64,000 nt of DNA from Pseudarthrobacter sp. SSS035 (GTDB lineage: Bacteria; Actinomycetota; Actinomycetes; Actinomycetales; Micrococcaceae), in assembly GCF_023273875.1 (NCBI RefSeq), contig NZ_CP096882.1, forward strand, positions 496,001 to 560,000, in the 5' to 3' direction. Below, piece after piece: positions 24,698 to 32,870 of this stretch (position 1 is the stretch's first letter; every line of letters begins with the position of its first letter). The position numbers were made by a program, and so were the translations under genes. Under the pieces are notes generated by a model. It did not search any database, was not told the DNA's origin, and was given only the letters and a program-made list of their open reading frames with translations.

Positions 24698-24797
24698 GTC
24701 CGTACGCATGGTCCCGGATGCATGGCGTCCGTAGGCAGGGTCCCGGACGTCTGGCGTCCGTACACAAGGTCCCGGACGCATGGCGTCCGTAAGCAGG
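24698..24797. repeat. 29-bp tandem repeat, about 3.4 copies
   Basis: Units start at 24698, 24727 and 24756, with a partial unit at 24785-24797. Each reads GTCCGTA, a few variable bases, GGTCCCGGA, then TGGC, so GTCCG and CGGAC form a small dyad in most units. The array abuts the stop codon of the first LuxR gene. Copies are contiguous, without spacers, so it is not a CRISPR array. The rest of the 24339-24798 gap holds the nested hairpin and no supportable gene. Confidence 0.85.
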
Positions 24798-24798
24798 C

Positions 24799-27546
24799 CT
24801 AGTTCGGAAGGGCCGAAGCCAGTTCGTCGCGGCTCCGCACACCGAGTTTGACGTACGTGCGGTAGAGGTGGCCCTCCACAGTACGCACGGACACCATGAG
24901 TCTTTGTGCGATCTCCCGGTCGGTGAGACCTTTCACAGCGAGCTCTACGATGTCCTGTTCCCGGCGGGTGAGGTGCACGCTGGGTGCTGCGGCGATGAAG
25001 TGGCCTTCCCGGAACCGCTCGCCCAGTTCGTGGTCGCACTTCTCCCGCAGGGCCACCGCCTGACGGGCCCGCCGGCGCTCACCGGAGCTCTCAAGGACGG
25101 TGCTCGACCGCGCGTAGGCTTCCCGCGCCAGGTTAACGAATCCCGCGCCTTCAAGCATGGCTGCCGTTTCCATGATGGAATCGGCGTCCTCGGACTCCCA
25201 ATGCCCCGCCAGGGTTAGCATTGCCGCGGCCCAGCGGCCTTCGACGCTCCCCGCCAGTGAGTGGACCAACGGGATCACGGAATGGTCGCCCAGGTCCCAG
25301 CAGAGAGCCAAGAGTTCCAGGAGTGTCCCGGCCCGGGTGGTCACCTCGGGCGTGGTGGCCAGTGTGTGGAGGCGCGCCAGGCCTTTTCCGTCATGCGCCA
25401 CATACTCCGATGCCGCTGCCGCGTAGGCCCTTGCAAGGAGTCCGTAGCCGGGGGAACCCTGCGGTGAATCCTTGTAATCCAGCTCAAGCCGGCCGGCCTG
25501 GGCGGCGTCGCCGAGCCTCGCCGCTACATAAAACGCCAGCCCGGAGCCAAACCGGAACATCTGCAGCGGATCGTTGAGCCTCAGGGTCTCCACCGCCGGC
25601 AACAGCGTTTGGTAGGCGCGTTCCATCCGCCCCTGCCGCAGGAGCGAGTAGCCACGGAGCACCTCGAGGCTGCCGCCGAAATAGGCGACACCCCGCGGCT
25701 GCCCGGCAGCATAGTTCGCCAACTCACGTTCCGCCGAGTCCCACTCCCCCATGGCCAGGTAATCTGCCACCAGGCGGCCAAGGACAAATTCGTTGAAGAA
25801 GAACACGCCACCCTGCAGTGAGGGAAGTTCCGAGACTGCCAGCAATGCGGCATCCAGCCCCTGTACGGCCCGTCCGGCCGGGGCGAGCGAATCGGCCAGC
25901 AGCGCCAGGCCCACCGCACGCAGGGCGTCGTCCGTGGCATCGCCGGCGCGGCTGCTCCGAAGTTCCTGGACCTCGGCCTCCAAGGCCTGGTGGTTGCCTG
26001 TTTCGCAAAGTTCCAGCAGGCGAAGCAAGCGCTCCTGCCAGGGCCCGGCCAGCGCACCGGCGGTCTCCTGGGAATCCGGCGGCACAGCATCCGGGCCAGC
26101 CGTCATGGCGCCTGCGCCCTGAAGCGCTTCACGGGAATCGGCCGCGAATACTGACAGCGGCGTTCCCAGAGCCTGGTGTGCCATGGCCCTGAGCATCAGG
26201 ACCGGAACAGCCCAGGCACCGTTCCCAAGCTGCAGCCAGCATCCGTCCAGGAGCTTGGCCGCACCCGCAAAGTCGCCTTCGTTGAATAAGGCGCGTCCCT
26301 GGACGGCCTGTGCCTGCGGCACGAGGTCCGGGTCCGCGACCTTCGCCGCCATCATCCGACTGCTCCGGTTCCGGGAGTGGACCAAGGCAGTGCCGGCCGC
26401 CTCAAGCAGCTCGGGATCGGATATTTTCAATCCACATTCAAGGGCCCATTCCACGGCCCTCATCCTGCCTTCAGACCCTTCGGGACTCATCCTGCCTTCA
26501 GACCCTTCGGGAGCGGTTCCCAGCTGATCCCGGATCTTTTCAAGCAGCTGCAGGCTCCGGGACACCGAGATACTTGTGCGCAGCGCCTCGCCGAACACGG
26601 AGTTCCAGATCCGGAGATCAGCTGGAATGCCGGAACTTTCCACCATCATCTGCTGGTCCAGCAGCGTGCGCACTACTTCAGCGCCAAAAATATCCTCGAT
26701 CACCTTCCGGCTCACGGGCCCGGCGAGGGCGACAAGTTTCAGGACTTCCTGCTCTTCCGGGCTGCGGCGGAGCATGTCCTTTACCACCACCTCGGCGAGC
26801 CTGGGTCCGTCGGCAGGCAACGGGCCCAGCAGCATCCAGATCCCGTTCCGCTTTGCGAGTTCGCCCCGCTCTGCGGCATCATGCAGCAAGGCATCAAGAA
26901 TCCGCGGATTTCCGCCAGACGCGCTCCAGATTGTGTCAATGGTTCCGGAGGGGATTGTTCCATCAAGTGCGTGGGAGAGGACTTCCTCGACCTGCTCCCG
27001 GTTCATGGGTCGGAGATCCACACGGTCAGCCAGGCCGTCATACCAGAGCTGAGCGAGCGGCTGGGGCAGCCCGGGCCGCGGCCTGCCGGCAGCAAGCACT
27101 GTGGCCCAGCCAGCGGAGATCATGTCGGCCACGATGCTGGCCGTTGCCTCGTCCAGGTGATGGGCGTCATCCATCATCAGAAGCAACGGGGTATCCCTGC
27201 CGGCTTTCAGCTTCTCAAAGTACCTCCACACGGACCGCAGCACAGCCACCGAAGACACGGAGTCTTCGGCCGTCAGCTCCGCCGTGTAGGGCGCCAAAAC
27301 TCCAAAGGGAACGCCGGACAGCGACGAACTTCCATGGATCTGAACAATGATCATCTCCTGGGAAAGCCGCTCGGTGATGGCCTCCGTCAGCGTTGACTTC
27401 CCGATGCCCGGGCCCGCCATGAGGAACACGGCCTGGCTCGTGCGGCTGCGAATGATGTTGCAGATCCGGTCCAGCGGCTCACGCCGGCCCGTGAGCAGTC
27501 GATATTGCGTTCCATGTTTGGCAGCGTGGCCGTTAGACGAGTCCAG
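24799..27546 (-). CDS. Large LuxR-family regulator with AAA/STAND ATPase domain
   Basis: An ATP-binding regulator with a Walker A loop (AGPGIGKST), Walker B region (LLLMMDDAHHLD), a long helical repeat middle, and a C-terminal LuxR helix-turn-helix (LTRREQDIVELAVKGLTDRE...VRTVEGHLY). Such proteins respond to unknown ligands. The first canonical start, a GTG at 27429, lies only four codons before Walker A. The open frame upstream still encodes the conserved LLTGRREPLDRI segment, back to a CTG at 27546 that has AGGGG eight bases upstream. A CTG start would give 915 residues, close to the 912 of the neighbouring paralogue. The start is therefore uncertain. It overlaps the end of that paralogue by 14 bases. 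Confidence 0.82.
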   Translation of the reverse strand: MDSSNGHAAKHGTQYRLLTGRREPLDRICNIIRSRTSQAVFLMAGPGIGKSTLTEAITERLSQEMIIVQIHGSSSLSGVPFGVLAPYTAELTAEDSVSSVAVLRSVWRYFEKLKAGRDTPLLLMMDDAHHLDEATASIVADMISAGWATVLAAGRPRPGLPQPLAQLWYDGLADRVDLRPMNREQVEEVLSHALDGTIPSGTIDTIWSASGGNPRILDALLHDAAERGELAKRNGIWMLLGPLPADGPRLAEVVVKDMLRRSPEEQEVLKLVALAGPVSRKVIEDIFGAEVVRTLLDQQMMVESSGIPADLRIWNSVFGEALRTSISVSRSLQLLEKIRDQLGTAPEGSEGRMSPEGSEGRMRAVEWALECGLKISDPELLEAAGTALVHSRNRSSRMMAAKVADPDLVPQAQAVQGRALFNEGDFAGAAKLLDGCWLQLGNGAWAVPVLMLRAMAHQALGTPLSVFAADSREALQGAGAMTAGPDAVPPDSQETAGALAGPWQERLLRLLELCETGNHQALEAEVQELRSSRAGDATDDALRAVGLALLADSLAPAGRAVQGLDAALLAVSELPSLQGGVFFFNEFVLGRLVADYLAMGEWDSAERELANYAAGQPRGVAYFGGSLEVLRGYSLLRQGRMERAYQTLLPAVETLRLNDPLQMFRFGSGLAFYVAARLGDAAQAGRLELDYKDSPQGSPGYGLLARAYAAAASEYVAHDGKGLARLHTLATTPEVTTRAGTLLELLALCWDLGDHSVIPLVHSLAGSVEGRWAAAMLTLAGHWESEDADSIMETAAMLEGAGFVNLAREAYARSSTVLESSGERRRARQAVALREKCDHELGERFREGHFIAAAPSVHLTRREQDIVELAVKGLTDREIAQRLMVSVRTVEGHLYRTYVKLGVRSRDELASALPN
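26459..26512. repeat. Perfect 27-bp in-frame tandem duplication inside the LuxR gene
   Basis: Two identical 27-base copies (26459-26485 and 26486-26512) lie head to tail. They encode a repeated nine-residue segment (PEGSEGRM-S/R) in a polar linker before the helical repeat region. The frame is preserved. A perfect copy suggests a recent or slippage-prone duplication. Confidence 0.9.
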
Positions 27547-30271
27547 TCAGATCACCCCTGGATGTAACTCCGAGCTTGGTAAAGACCTGGTAGAGGTGGC
27601 CTTCCACAGTGCGCACGGACACGCCCATCTCCACGGCGATATCGCGGTTGGACGCGCCCCGGCCGGCCAGCCGCGCGATCTGCCTCTCCCTGGCTGTCAG
27701 CAGCGGGCTGCCGCTGCTCGGCACGATCGGCAGGCTTGCCACGGTGGCTGCGAGGATGTCCAGTCGGGCCTGTGCAGTCCTGGCGGAAACCGAGTCACCG
27801 GCCTGCCGGGCGTAGTCAACGGCCAGCGCCATGCACCGGGCCTCAACGGCATCCAGTTCCAGGGTGGCCGCCAGTTCCCCGCCGGCAAGCAACGTTTTGG
27901 CGTCGTGGGTGCGGCTGCCCACGGCGACAAGCCGCGAAATTTCCGCCAAGGGCCCCTGACGTTGCCCGGCCACTTGTTCCATCAGCCGGAAGTCCGCTTC
28001 CGTGCCGTTGACCGTGGCTCCGAGCAGGCTGATCCCGGCCAGGGTGAACCTGCCTGCTGCGATGTCACGGCGGGCTGACTGCTTGAGGCGGGTGGCTGCG
28101 TCGTTGTCCCCCAGCCATCGGGCGGCCATATCAGCGCAGAATTCAGTGCGGCTCCGGGTGGCATGGTCAGCGGCACCTGCAGTCCGCTGCAGCCGGTCAA
28201 GATACTGCCGGGACTGCCCGGCATTGCCGATCTGCGCATACGCGAAGGCGATAGCGGCGTAGGCGGCGCGGAGCAGTCTCTGGACGGGCCGCAGTTCCAG
28301 CTGTGCAGCGGCCGAGAGCAGCGAATCAAGGGCAACGGCGCCGCGACCCGAGTACACGTAGGCGATGCCGGCCGCTAGCTCCGCGGCGGCGCTCCGGTAA
28401 GGGAGCCGGTGGAACTCGCGCGCGGATGGCGGATCCAGGAGGTCGATGCACCGGCGCCATTGCCCTGCCATCAGGAGCACGTTGTACGCCCGGCCGGCGA
28501 ACCTCTCGCGCAGCCCCACGATCTCCGCTGCGTCCGAGATCTGCCCGCCCAGCTGCCTCATTAGGCTCAGGGCGTCCATTTCCCGCCCAGCCATGGACAG
28601 GGCGCTCATGAGGATCACCGCTGAGTTCATCCTGAACCAGGTGTCCAGATTCTGCCCGGGGTCCGCAGCGGCTTCCAGTGCCGGCAAGGCGGAGGCGTAG
28701 TCCCCCACAAAAGCCTGGTACTCGAATTCGCTGAGGCTGATCCGGTTGGCGGCAGCAGCCAGCGGCTCCGGCCAGCCCTTCGCGATTCCTGGCTCCACGC
28801 CCAGCCGCTCCCGTGCCGTCTGCAGCAGCGCCGGCACCCGGGCGGTGTGTTCGGGGAGCCACACCATGACCCGAGATTTGGCCTCGACAACCCGGGCGAA
28901 CTCCTCAACGTCAAGGTTGTCCAGCTGCGGCTGGGAAATATCGTCCAGTGCTGCCATGGCCTGCACCGGGAGGTCCATGAGCAGGTACGCTGCGGCTTTC
29001 TGCCGCTGGGCAGGCACCCATTGCGGGTCATTCCGCTTCAGCGTGTCGGCATACTTGAGGGCAAAATGGGGGTCAAAGAGCTGCACTGCGGCTTCGGCGG
29101 CGGCAAGCGCCATGGCCGGACTCAGCTCGGCCTCGCATTCCTGGGTCCAGGCGCCGAACGCCATCAGTTCTTCCACCGTCATCGTGGCAGGGTCAGGTTC
29201 CTTGCCGCCCAGGAGCAGGCTCCGCAGTTCCCTTCGCCGAGTGATGCTGAGCCAGGAGCGGACAACGTCGCCGAGGTACTTTTCACGCAGTGAAACCCAT
29301 CGGTTGTCCGAGGAATCGATCTCCAGCAGGCCCGAATCTTCCATGTCCGCCACCACACCGGCGCCGTACACTTTGGTCAGCCTGGACAGTTCCACGCTGC
29401 GGGCGCACGAGAGCATCTCGATGACATCCCGTTCCTCCGGAGACTTCCGGGTCCACTGGGACCGGACGATGTCGTCGAGGCTGGCTGCGCCGTCGAGCAC
29501 CACCTTGTCCCGAAGAGTCCAGACGGAGTCCGACAGAACCAGGTTCCCCGAATGCCGCTGCTCGGTGACAAGCGCTTTCAGGAGCAGGGGGTTGCCGCCA
29601 ACCATCGTGTGGAAAGTGCTGACCAGGGAGGCCGAAACGCGGTGGCCCAGCAGGGAAAGCAGCACCTGGCGGGTCTGCAGCTCATTGAGGTTGTCCAGCC
29701 TCACCTCGGTGAGCCGGCGGTCGTTGAGGAGCCAGTGGAAGTCGGCCGGTAGATCACTGACCATGGGTGCCACGGCCACCATGCGGGCGGTCCCGGTCAG
29801 GAGGATGTTGAGCAGGACGCCGGCGCTCATATCATCAAAGCTGCCGGCCGTGTCCAGGGTGATGACACACTGGCGCCCCGCGGCATCGCTTTTGATGAGG
29901 GACGTAATGCCACGGAGGATGGCTGTGGGCGACCCCATGTACGCCTGGGGAAGACGCGCCAGCAGGAAAGCCAGGCAACCGTAGGGTGTTGTGCCGGACG
30001 ACGGTCCGCTTCGTAGCTGCAACGTCCAGATATCCGGGCCAAGGTCGGCGACGGCTGTCCTGGCCAGGGATGACTTACCTACACCGCGTCCGCCGGTGAT
30101 GACGACTCCCAGGGAGTCGAGGCTGGTCAGGGCGGCGCGGACCGCTTCGAGGTTGGCGCTCCGTGCGGGCACGGACCATCGCTGCGGCTCTGACACGCCT
30201 GCAGTGTCGGTGCGCAGCTCAAGGTCGTTGAGCGGTGACCCACGTCCCCAGCTGAGTGGCTCGATTGACAT
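27533..30271 (-). CDS. Large LuxR-family regulator with AAA/STAND ATPase domain (paralogue)
   Basis: A 912-residue paralogue of the next gene on the strand. Walker A is GGRGVGKSS near residue 64. A conserved helical middle region lacks recognisable enzyme motifs. The C-terminal LuxR domain reads LTARERQIARLAGRGASNRD...VRTVEGHLYQVF. The ATG at 30271 follows an AGGGGA site. The stop overlaps the start region of the downstream regulator, so the pair is probably one operon and may form a hetero-oligomeric or sequential sensor. The ligand and targets are unknown; no metabolic gene is linked. Confidence 0.88.
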   Translation of the reverse strand: MSIEPLSWGRGSPLNDLELRTDTAGVSEPQRWSVPARSANLEAVRAALTSLDSLGVVITGGRGVGKSSLARTAVADLGPDIWTLQLRSGPSSGTTPYGCLAFLLARLPQAYMGSPTAILRGITSLIKSDAAGRQCVITLDTAGSFDDMSAGVLLNILLTGTARMVAVAPMVSDLPADFHWLLNDRRLTEVRLDNLNELQTRQVLLSLLGHRVSASLVSTFHTMVGGNPLLLKALVTEQRHSGNLVLSDSVWTLRDKVVLDGAASLDDIVRSQWTRKSPEERDVIEMLSCARSVELSRLTKVYGAGVVADMEDSGLLEIDSSDNRWVSLREKYLGDVVRSWLSITRRRELRSLLLGGKEPDPATMTVEELMAFGAWTQECEAELSPAMALAAAEAAVQLFDPHFALKYADTLKRNDPQWVPAQRQKAAAYLLMDLPVQAMAALDDISQPQLDNLDVEEFARVVEAKSRVMVWLPEHTARVPALLQTARERLGVEPGIAKGWPEPLAAAANRISLSEFEYQAFVGDYASALPALEAAADPGQNLDTWFRMNSAVILMSALSMAGREMDALSLMRQLGGQISDAAEIVGLRERFAGRAYNVLLMAGQWRRCIDLLDPPSAREFHRLPYRSAAAELAAGIAYVYSGRGAVALDSLLSAAAQLELRPVQRLLRAAYAAIAFAYAQIGNAGQSRQYLDRLQRTAGAADHATRSRTEFCADMAARWLGDNDAATRLKQSARRDIAAGRFTLAGISLLGATVNGTEADFRLMEQVAGQRQGPLAEISRLVAVGSRTHDAKTLLAGGELAATLELDAVEARCMALAVDYARQAGDSVSARTAQARLDILAATVASLPIVPSSGSPLLTARERQIARLAGRGASNRDIAVEMGVSVRTVEGHLYQVFTKLGVTSRGDLTGLV

Positions 30272-30383
30272 GAACTTGTCCCCTACATCCCACTAAAGCG
30301 GGATAAGCCCCATCGCTCCCCCGCTTAGGAAGAAGACTACCCCTTGGCACACGCAGGTAAACAGGGACAGGCGGTTTTAAGTT

Positions 30384-30980
30384 TTATTCGTGAACGTCTG
30401 ACCTGGCCGGATGGAACTTCTGCTGGGCCGCAGTCAGCCCTTCCCTGACCAGCATCTCCACGGCATCAGCCGCCTCATCGAGCAGGAACGGAAGGTCCTT
30501 GCGCTCTGCAGTGCCAAAATCGCGCAGGACATAGTCCGCAGTGTCCATCCGCCCTGGAGGGCGGCCCACGCCCACCCGTACCCGGAGGTAATCCTTGGTG
30601 GCCAGCGCCTTGGACATGTCCCTAAGGCCGTTGTGGCCGCCCTCACCGCCGCCGCATTTCAGCTTTATGGTGTTGAACGGAATGTCAATCTCATCGTGCA
30701 CCGCGACAACATGGTCAGGGTCAATGCCGTAAAAATTTGCCAGGCCGGACACCGGGCCGCCGGAAACATTCATGTAGCTCATCGGCTTGGACAGCACCAC
30801 CCGGGGGCCGCCGATCCCCAGCCGTCCTTCGAGCACCTGGGCGCGTGCCTTGTGGGTTTTGAACTTGCCACCCATCCGGCCCGCGAGTTCGTCCAGGACC
30901 ATCTGGCCGACATTGTGCCGGTTGCCCTTGTATTCGGCCCCGGGGTTTCCGAGGCCAACGATCAGCCAGGTGTCAGTCAT
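30384..30980 (-). CDS. pth: Peptidyl-tRNA hydrolase
   Basis: A 198-residue enzyme that recycles tRNA from prematurely released peptidyl-tRNAs. It has the family signature VGLGNPGAEYKGNRHNVGQ at the N-terminus (catalytic His22), the substrate-contacting KPMSYMNVSG, and HDEIDIPF with the catalytic aspartate, followed by GGEGGHNGLR. Length is normal. It is downstream of rplY on the same strand, a pairing common in actinobacteria, with a strong hairpin in the gap. Confidence 0.96.
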   Translation of the reverse strand: MTDTWLIVGLGNPGAEYKGNRHNVGQMVLDELAGRMGGKFKTHKARAQVLEGRLGIGGPRVVLSKPMSYMNVSGGPVSGLANFYGIDPDHVVAVHDEIDIPFNTIKLKCGGGEGGHNGLRDMSKALATKDYLRVRVGVGRPPGRMDTADYVLRDFGTAERKDLPFLLDEAADAVEMLVREGLTAAQQKFHPARSDVHE

Positions 30981-31010
30981 TATTCAATCCTAAGGTGGTC
31001 CGGACATGGC

Positions 31011-31042
31011 TGTGGCCGGACCCCGACAGGGGCCCGGCCACA
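31011..31042 (-). terminator. Hairpin between rplY and pth
   Basis: A 14-base stem with one G-U-compatible mismatch (arms 31011-31024 and 31029-31042) and a four-base loop lies between the rplY stop and the pth start, both on the minus strand. It may partly terminate or process the transcript. No U-tract follows. Confidence 0.55.
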
Positions 31043-31060
31043 TATCAAACTGTGCCGTTA

Positions 31061-31651
31061 TTACTCGCCTGCGACTGCGGCTGCGGAGTCAGCCTGTGCC
31101 TCTTCCTCAGAGACCTCGGTGGCCTCGGAGATGTGGACAACCAGGGCGTCGGCGTCGGCCAGCAGGACCGAACCCTTCGGCAGGACCAGGTCGGAAGCGT
31201 GGATGTGCTGTCCGGCGGAGCGGCCTTCGATGTCGACCTCGATGGCGGTGGGCAGGTGGGTTGCCTCAGCCTCAAGGGAGATGACGGTGAGTTCCTGGTT
31301 GAAGACGCTGCCCGGAGCCAGTTCGCCAACGATGTGAACCGGGATGTCCACGGTGACTTTTTCGCCCTTGATGACGGTCAGCAGGTCGATGTGCTCGATG
31401 ATCTGCTTGATCGGGTCGCGCTGGACGTCCTTGACCAGGGCCAGGTGCTCTTCGCCGTTGACGTCCAGGGACAGCAGGGCGTTGGCCTTGCGGACTGCAA
31501 GCGTGGTGGCCTTGGCCGGAAGCGTGATGTGGATCGGCTCCGCGCCGTGGCCGTAGATGACGGCAGGGATCAGGTTGGCCATGCGCGCGCGGCGGGCGAA
31601 GCCCTTGCCGAATTCGGTGCGTACTTCTGCTGCGAGCTTCTGCTCAGACAT
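31061..31651 (-). CDS. rplY: 50S ribosomal protein L25/general stress protein Ctc
   Basis: A 196-residue, two-domain L25 of the long CTC/TL5 type, which binds 5S rRNA. The N-terminal rRNA-binding domain shows VRTEFGKGFARRARMANLIPAVIYG. The C-terminal beta-barrel domain follows, ending in an acidic Glu/Ala-rich tail. The start is an ATG at 31651 with a GAGGAGATA site. Genes order as glmU-prs-rplY-pth on the minus strand, a conserved cluster. Confidence 0.95.
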   Translation of the reverse strand: MSEQKLAAEVRTEFGKGFARRARMANLIPAVIYGHGAEPIHITLPAKATTLAVRKANALLSLDVNGEEHLALVKDVQRDPIKQIIEHIDLLTVIKGEKVTVDIPVHIVGELAPGSVFNQELTVISLEAEATHLPTAIEVDIEGRSAGQHIHASDLVLPKGSVLLADADALVVHISEATEVSEEEAQADSAAAVAGE

Positions 31652-31889
31652 GTGTATCTCCTCGGAAGACTAAAAGGTGTTCAGCAAGGGCGGAGGTCTG
31701 TTACGACCTTCAACGCCGGGCGGCCCTGAGGCGGCCCTTCCAGAAGGGAGATTCAGACCCAGTCGATAACGGAGACCTGCAGTCCGGTTTCCCGGATGCT
31801 CTCCCTCGCCAAGGTATCGTGAAAAAGTTTACCAGCGCCGGGCCCGATTACTGAAAACGGTCCCGACGCCGGCTGCAAAACTTCGAGTA

Positions 31890-32870
31890 TCAGGCGTTGC
31901 CGTCGAACAGGCTGGTGACCGAACCGTCGTCGAACACTTCGCGGATGGCGCGGGCGATCAGCGGTGCGATGGACAGCACCGTCAGCTGCGGGAACTGCTG
32001 ATTCGCAGTGAGGGGCAACGTGTTGGTGACCACCACTTCGCGGGCGCCGGATTCGGACAGCCGCTGTGCTGCGGGCTCGGAGAAGACAGCGTGCGTCGCG
32101 GCGATGATGACGTCCTTCGCCCCGGCGTTCTTCAGGACCTGGACTGCTCCGGAAATGGTGCCGCCGGTGTCGATCATGTCGTCGATCAGGACGCAGGTCC
32201 GGCCCTCGATCTGGCCCACAACGGTCTTGGAGACGGCCTGGTTGGGAACGGTGAGGTCACGGCTCTTGTGCACAAACGCCAGCGGCGCTCCGCCCAGACG
32301 TTCGGCCCACTGCTCCGCGACGCGCACGCGGCCCGTGTCCGGGGACACCACGGTGACGTTGTCGGCAGCGACGCGGGTACGGATGTAATCGGCCAGGAGC
32401 GGGATGGCCATGAGGTGGTCCACGGGCCCGTCGAAGAAGCCCTGGATCTGCGAGGTGTGCAGGTCAACGCTCATGATGCGGTCAGCGCCGGCGGTCTTGT
32501 ACAGGTCCGCCACCAGGCGGGCGGAAATCGGCTCGCGGCCGCGTCCCTTCTTGTCCTGCCGTGCGTACGGGTAGAACGGGGACACCACGGTGATGCGCTT
32601 GGCGGAGGCCCGCTTCAGCGAATCGATCATGATCAGCTGTTCCATGAGGTGGTTGTTCAGCGGAGCCGGGTGGGCCTGGATGACGAACGCGTCGGTTCCC
32701 CGGACGCTTTCGCCGGCGCGGACGTAAATCTCACCGTTGGCGAAGTCATAGGCATCCACGGGCAGCAGTTCGGTACCCAGCTCCTTGGCGATTTCCCGCG
32801 CCAGTTCGGGGTGCGCCCGCCCAGCGGCAAGCACTAGCTTCTTCTCGCCGCGTGCCGTAATTTCGCTCAT
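31890..32870 (-). CDS. prs: Ribose-phosphate diphosphokinase
   Basis: A 326-residue enzyme that makes PRPP from ribose 5-phosphate and ATP for purine, pyrimidine, histidine and NAD synthesis. It carries the class I signature VDLHTSQIQGFFDGPVDHL, the flexible loop SRDLTVPNQAV, and the PRPP-binding motif VLIDDMIDTGGTI. Its ATG overlaps the last base of the glmU stop codon (TAATG), so translation is coupled. Confidence 0.96.
   Translation of the reverse strand: MSEITARGEKKLVLAAGRAHPELAREIAKELGTELLPVDAYDFANGEIYVRAGESVRGTDAFVIQAHPAPLNNHLMEQLIMIDSLKRASAKRITVVSPFYPYARQDKKGRGREPISARLVADLYKTAGADRIMSVDLHTSQIQGFFDGPVDHLMAIPLLADYIRTRVAADNVTVVSPDTGRVRVAEQWAERLGGAPLAFVHKSRDLTVPNQAVSKTVVGQIEGRTCVLIDDMIDTGGTISGAVQVLKNAGAKDVIIAATHAVFSEPAAQRLSESGAREVVVTNTLPLTANQQFPQLTVLSIAPLIARAIREVFDDGSVTSLFDGNA

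Noticed and set aside
24698..24797. CRISPR array
   Set aside because: Units are directly adjacent with no unique spacers, and no cas gene is present.
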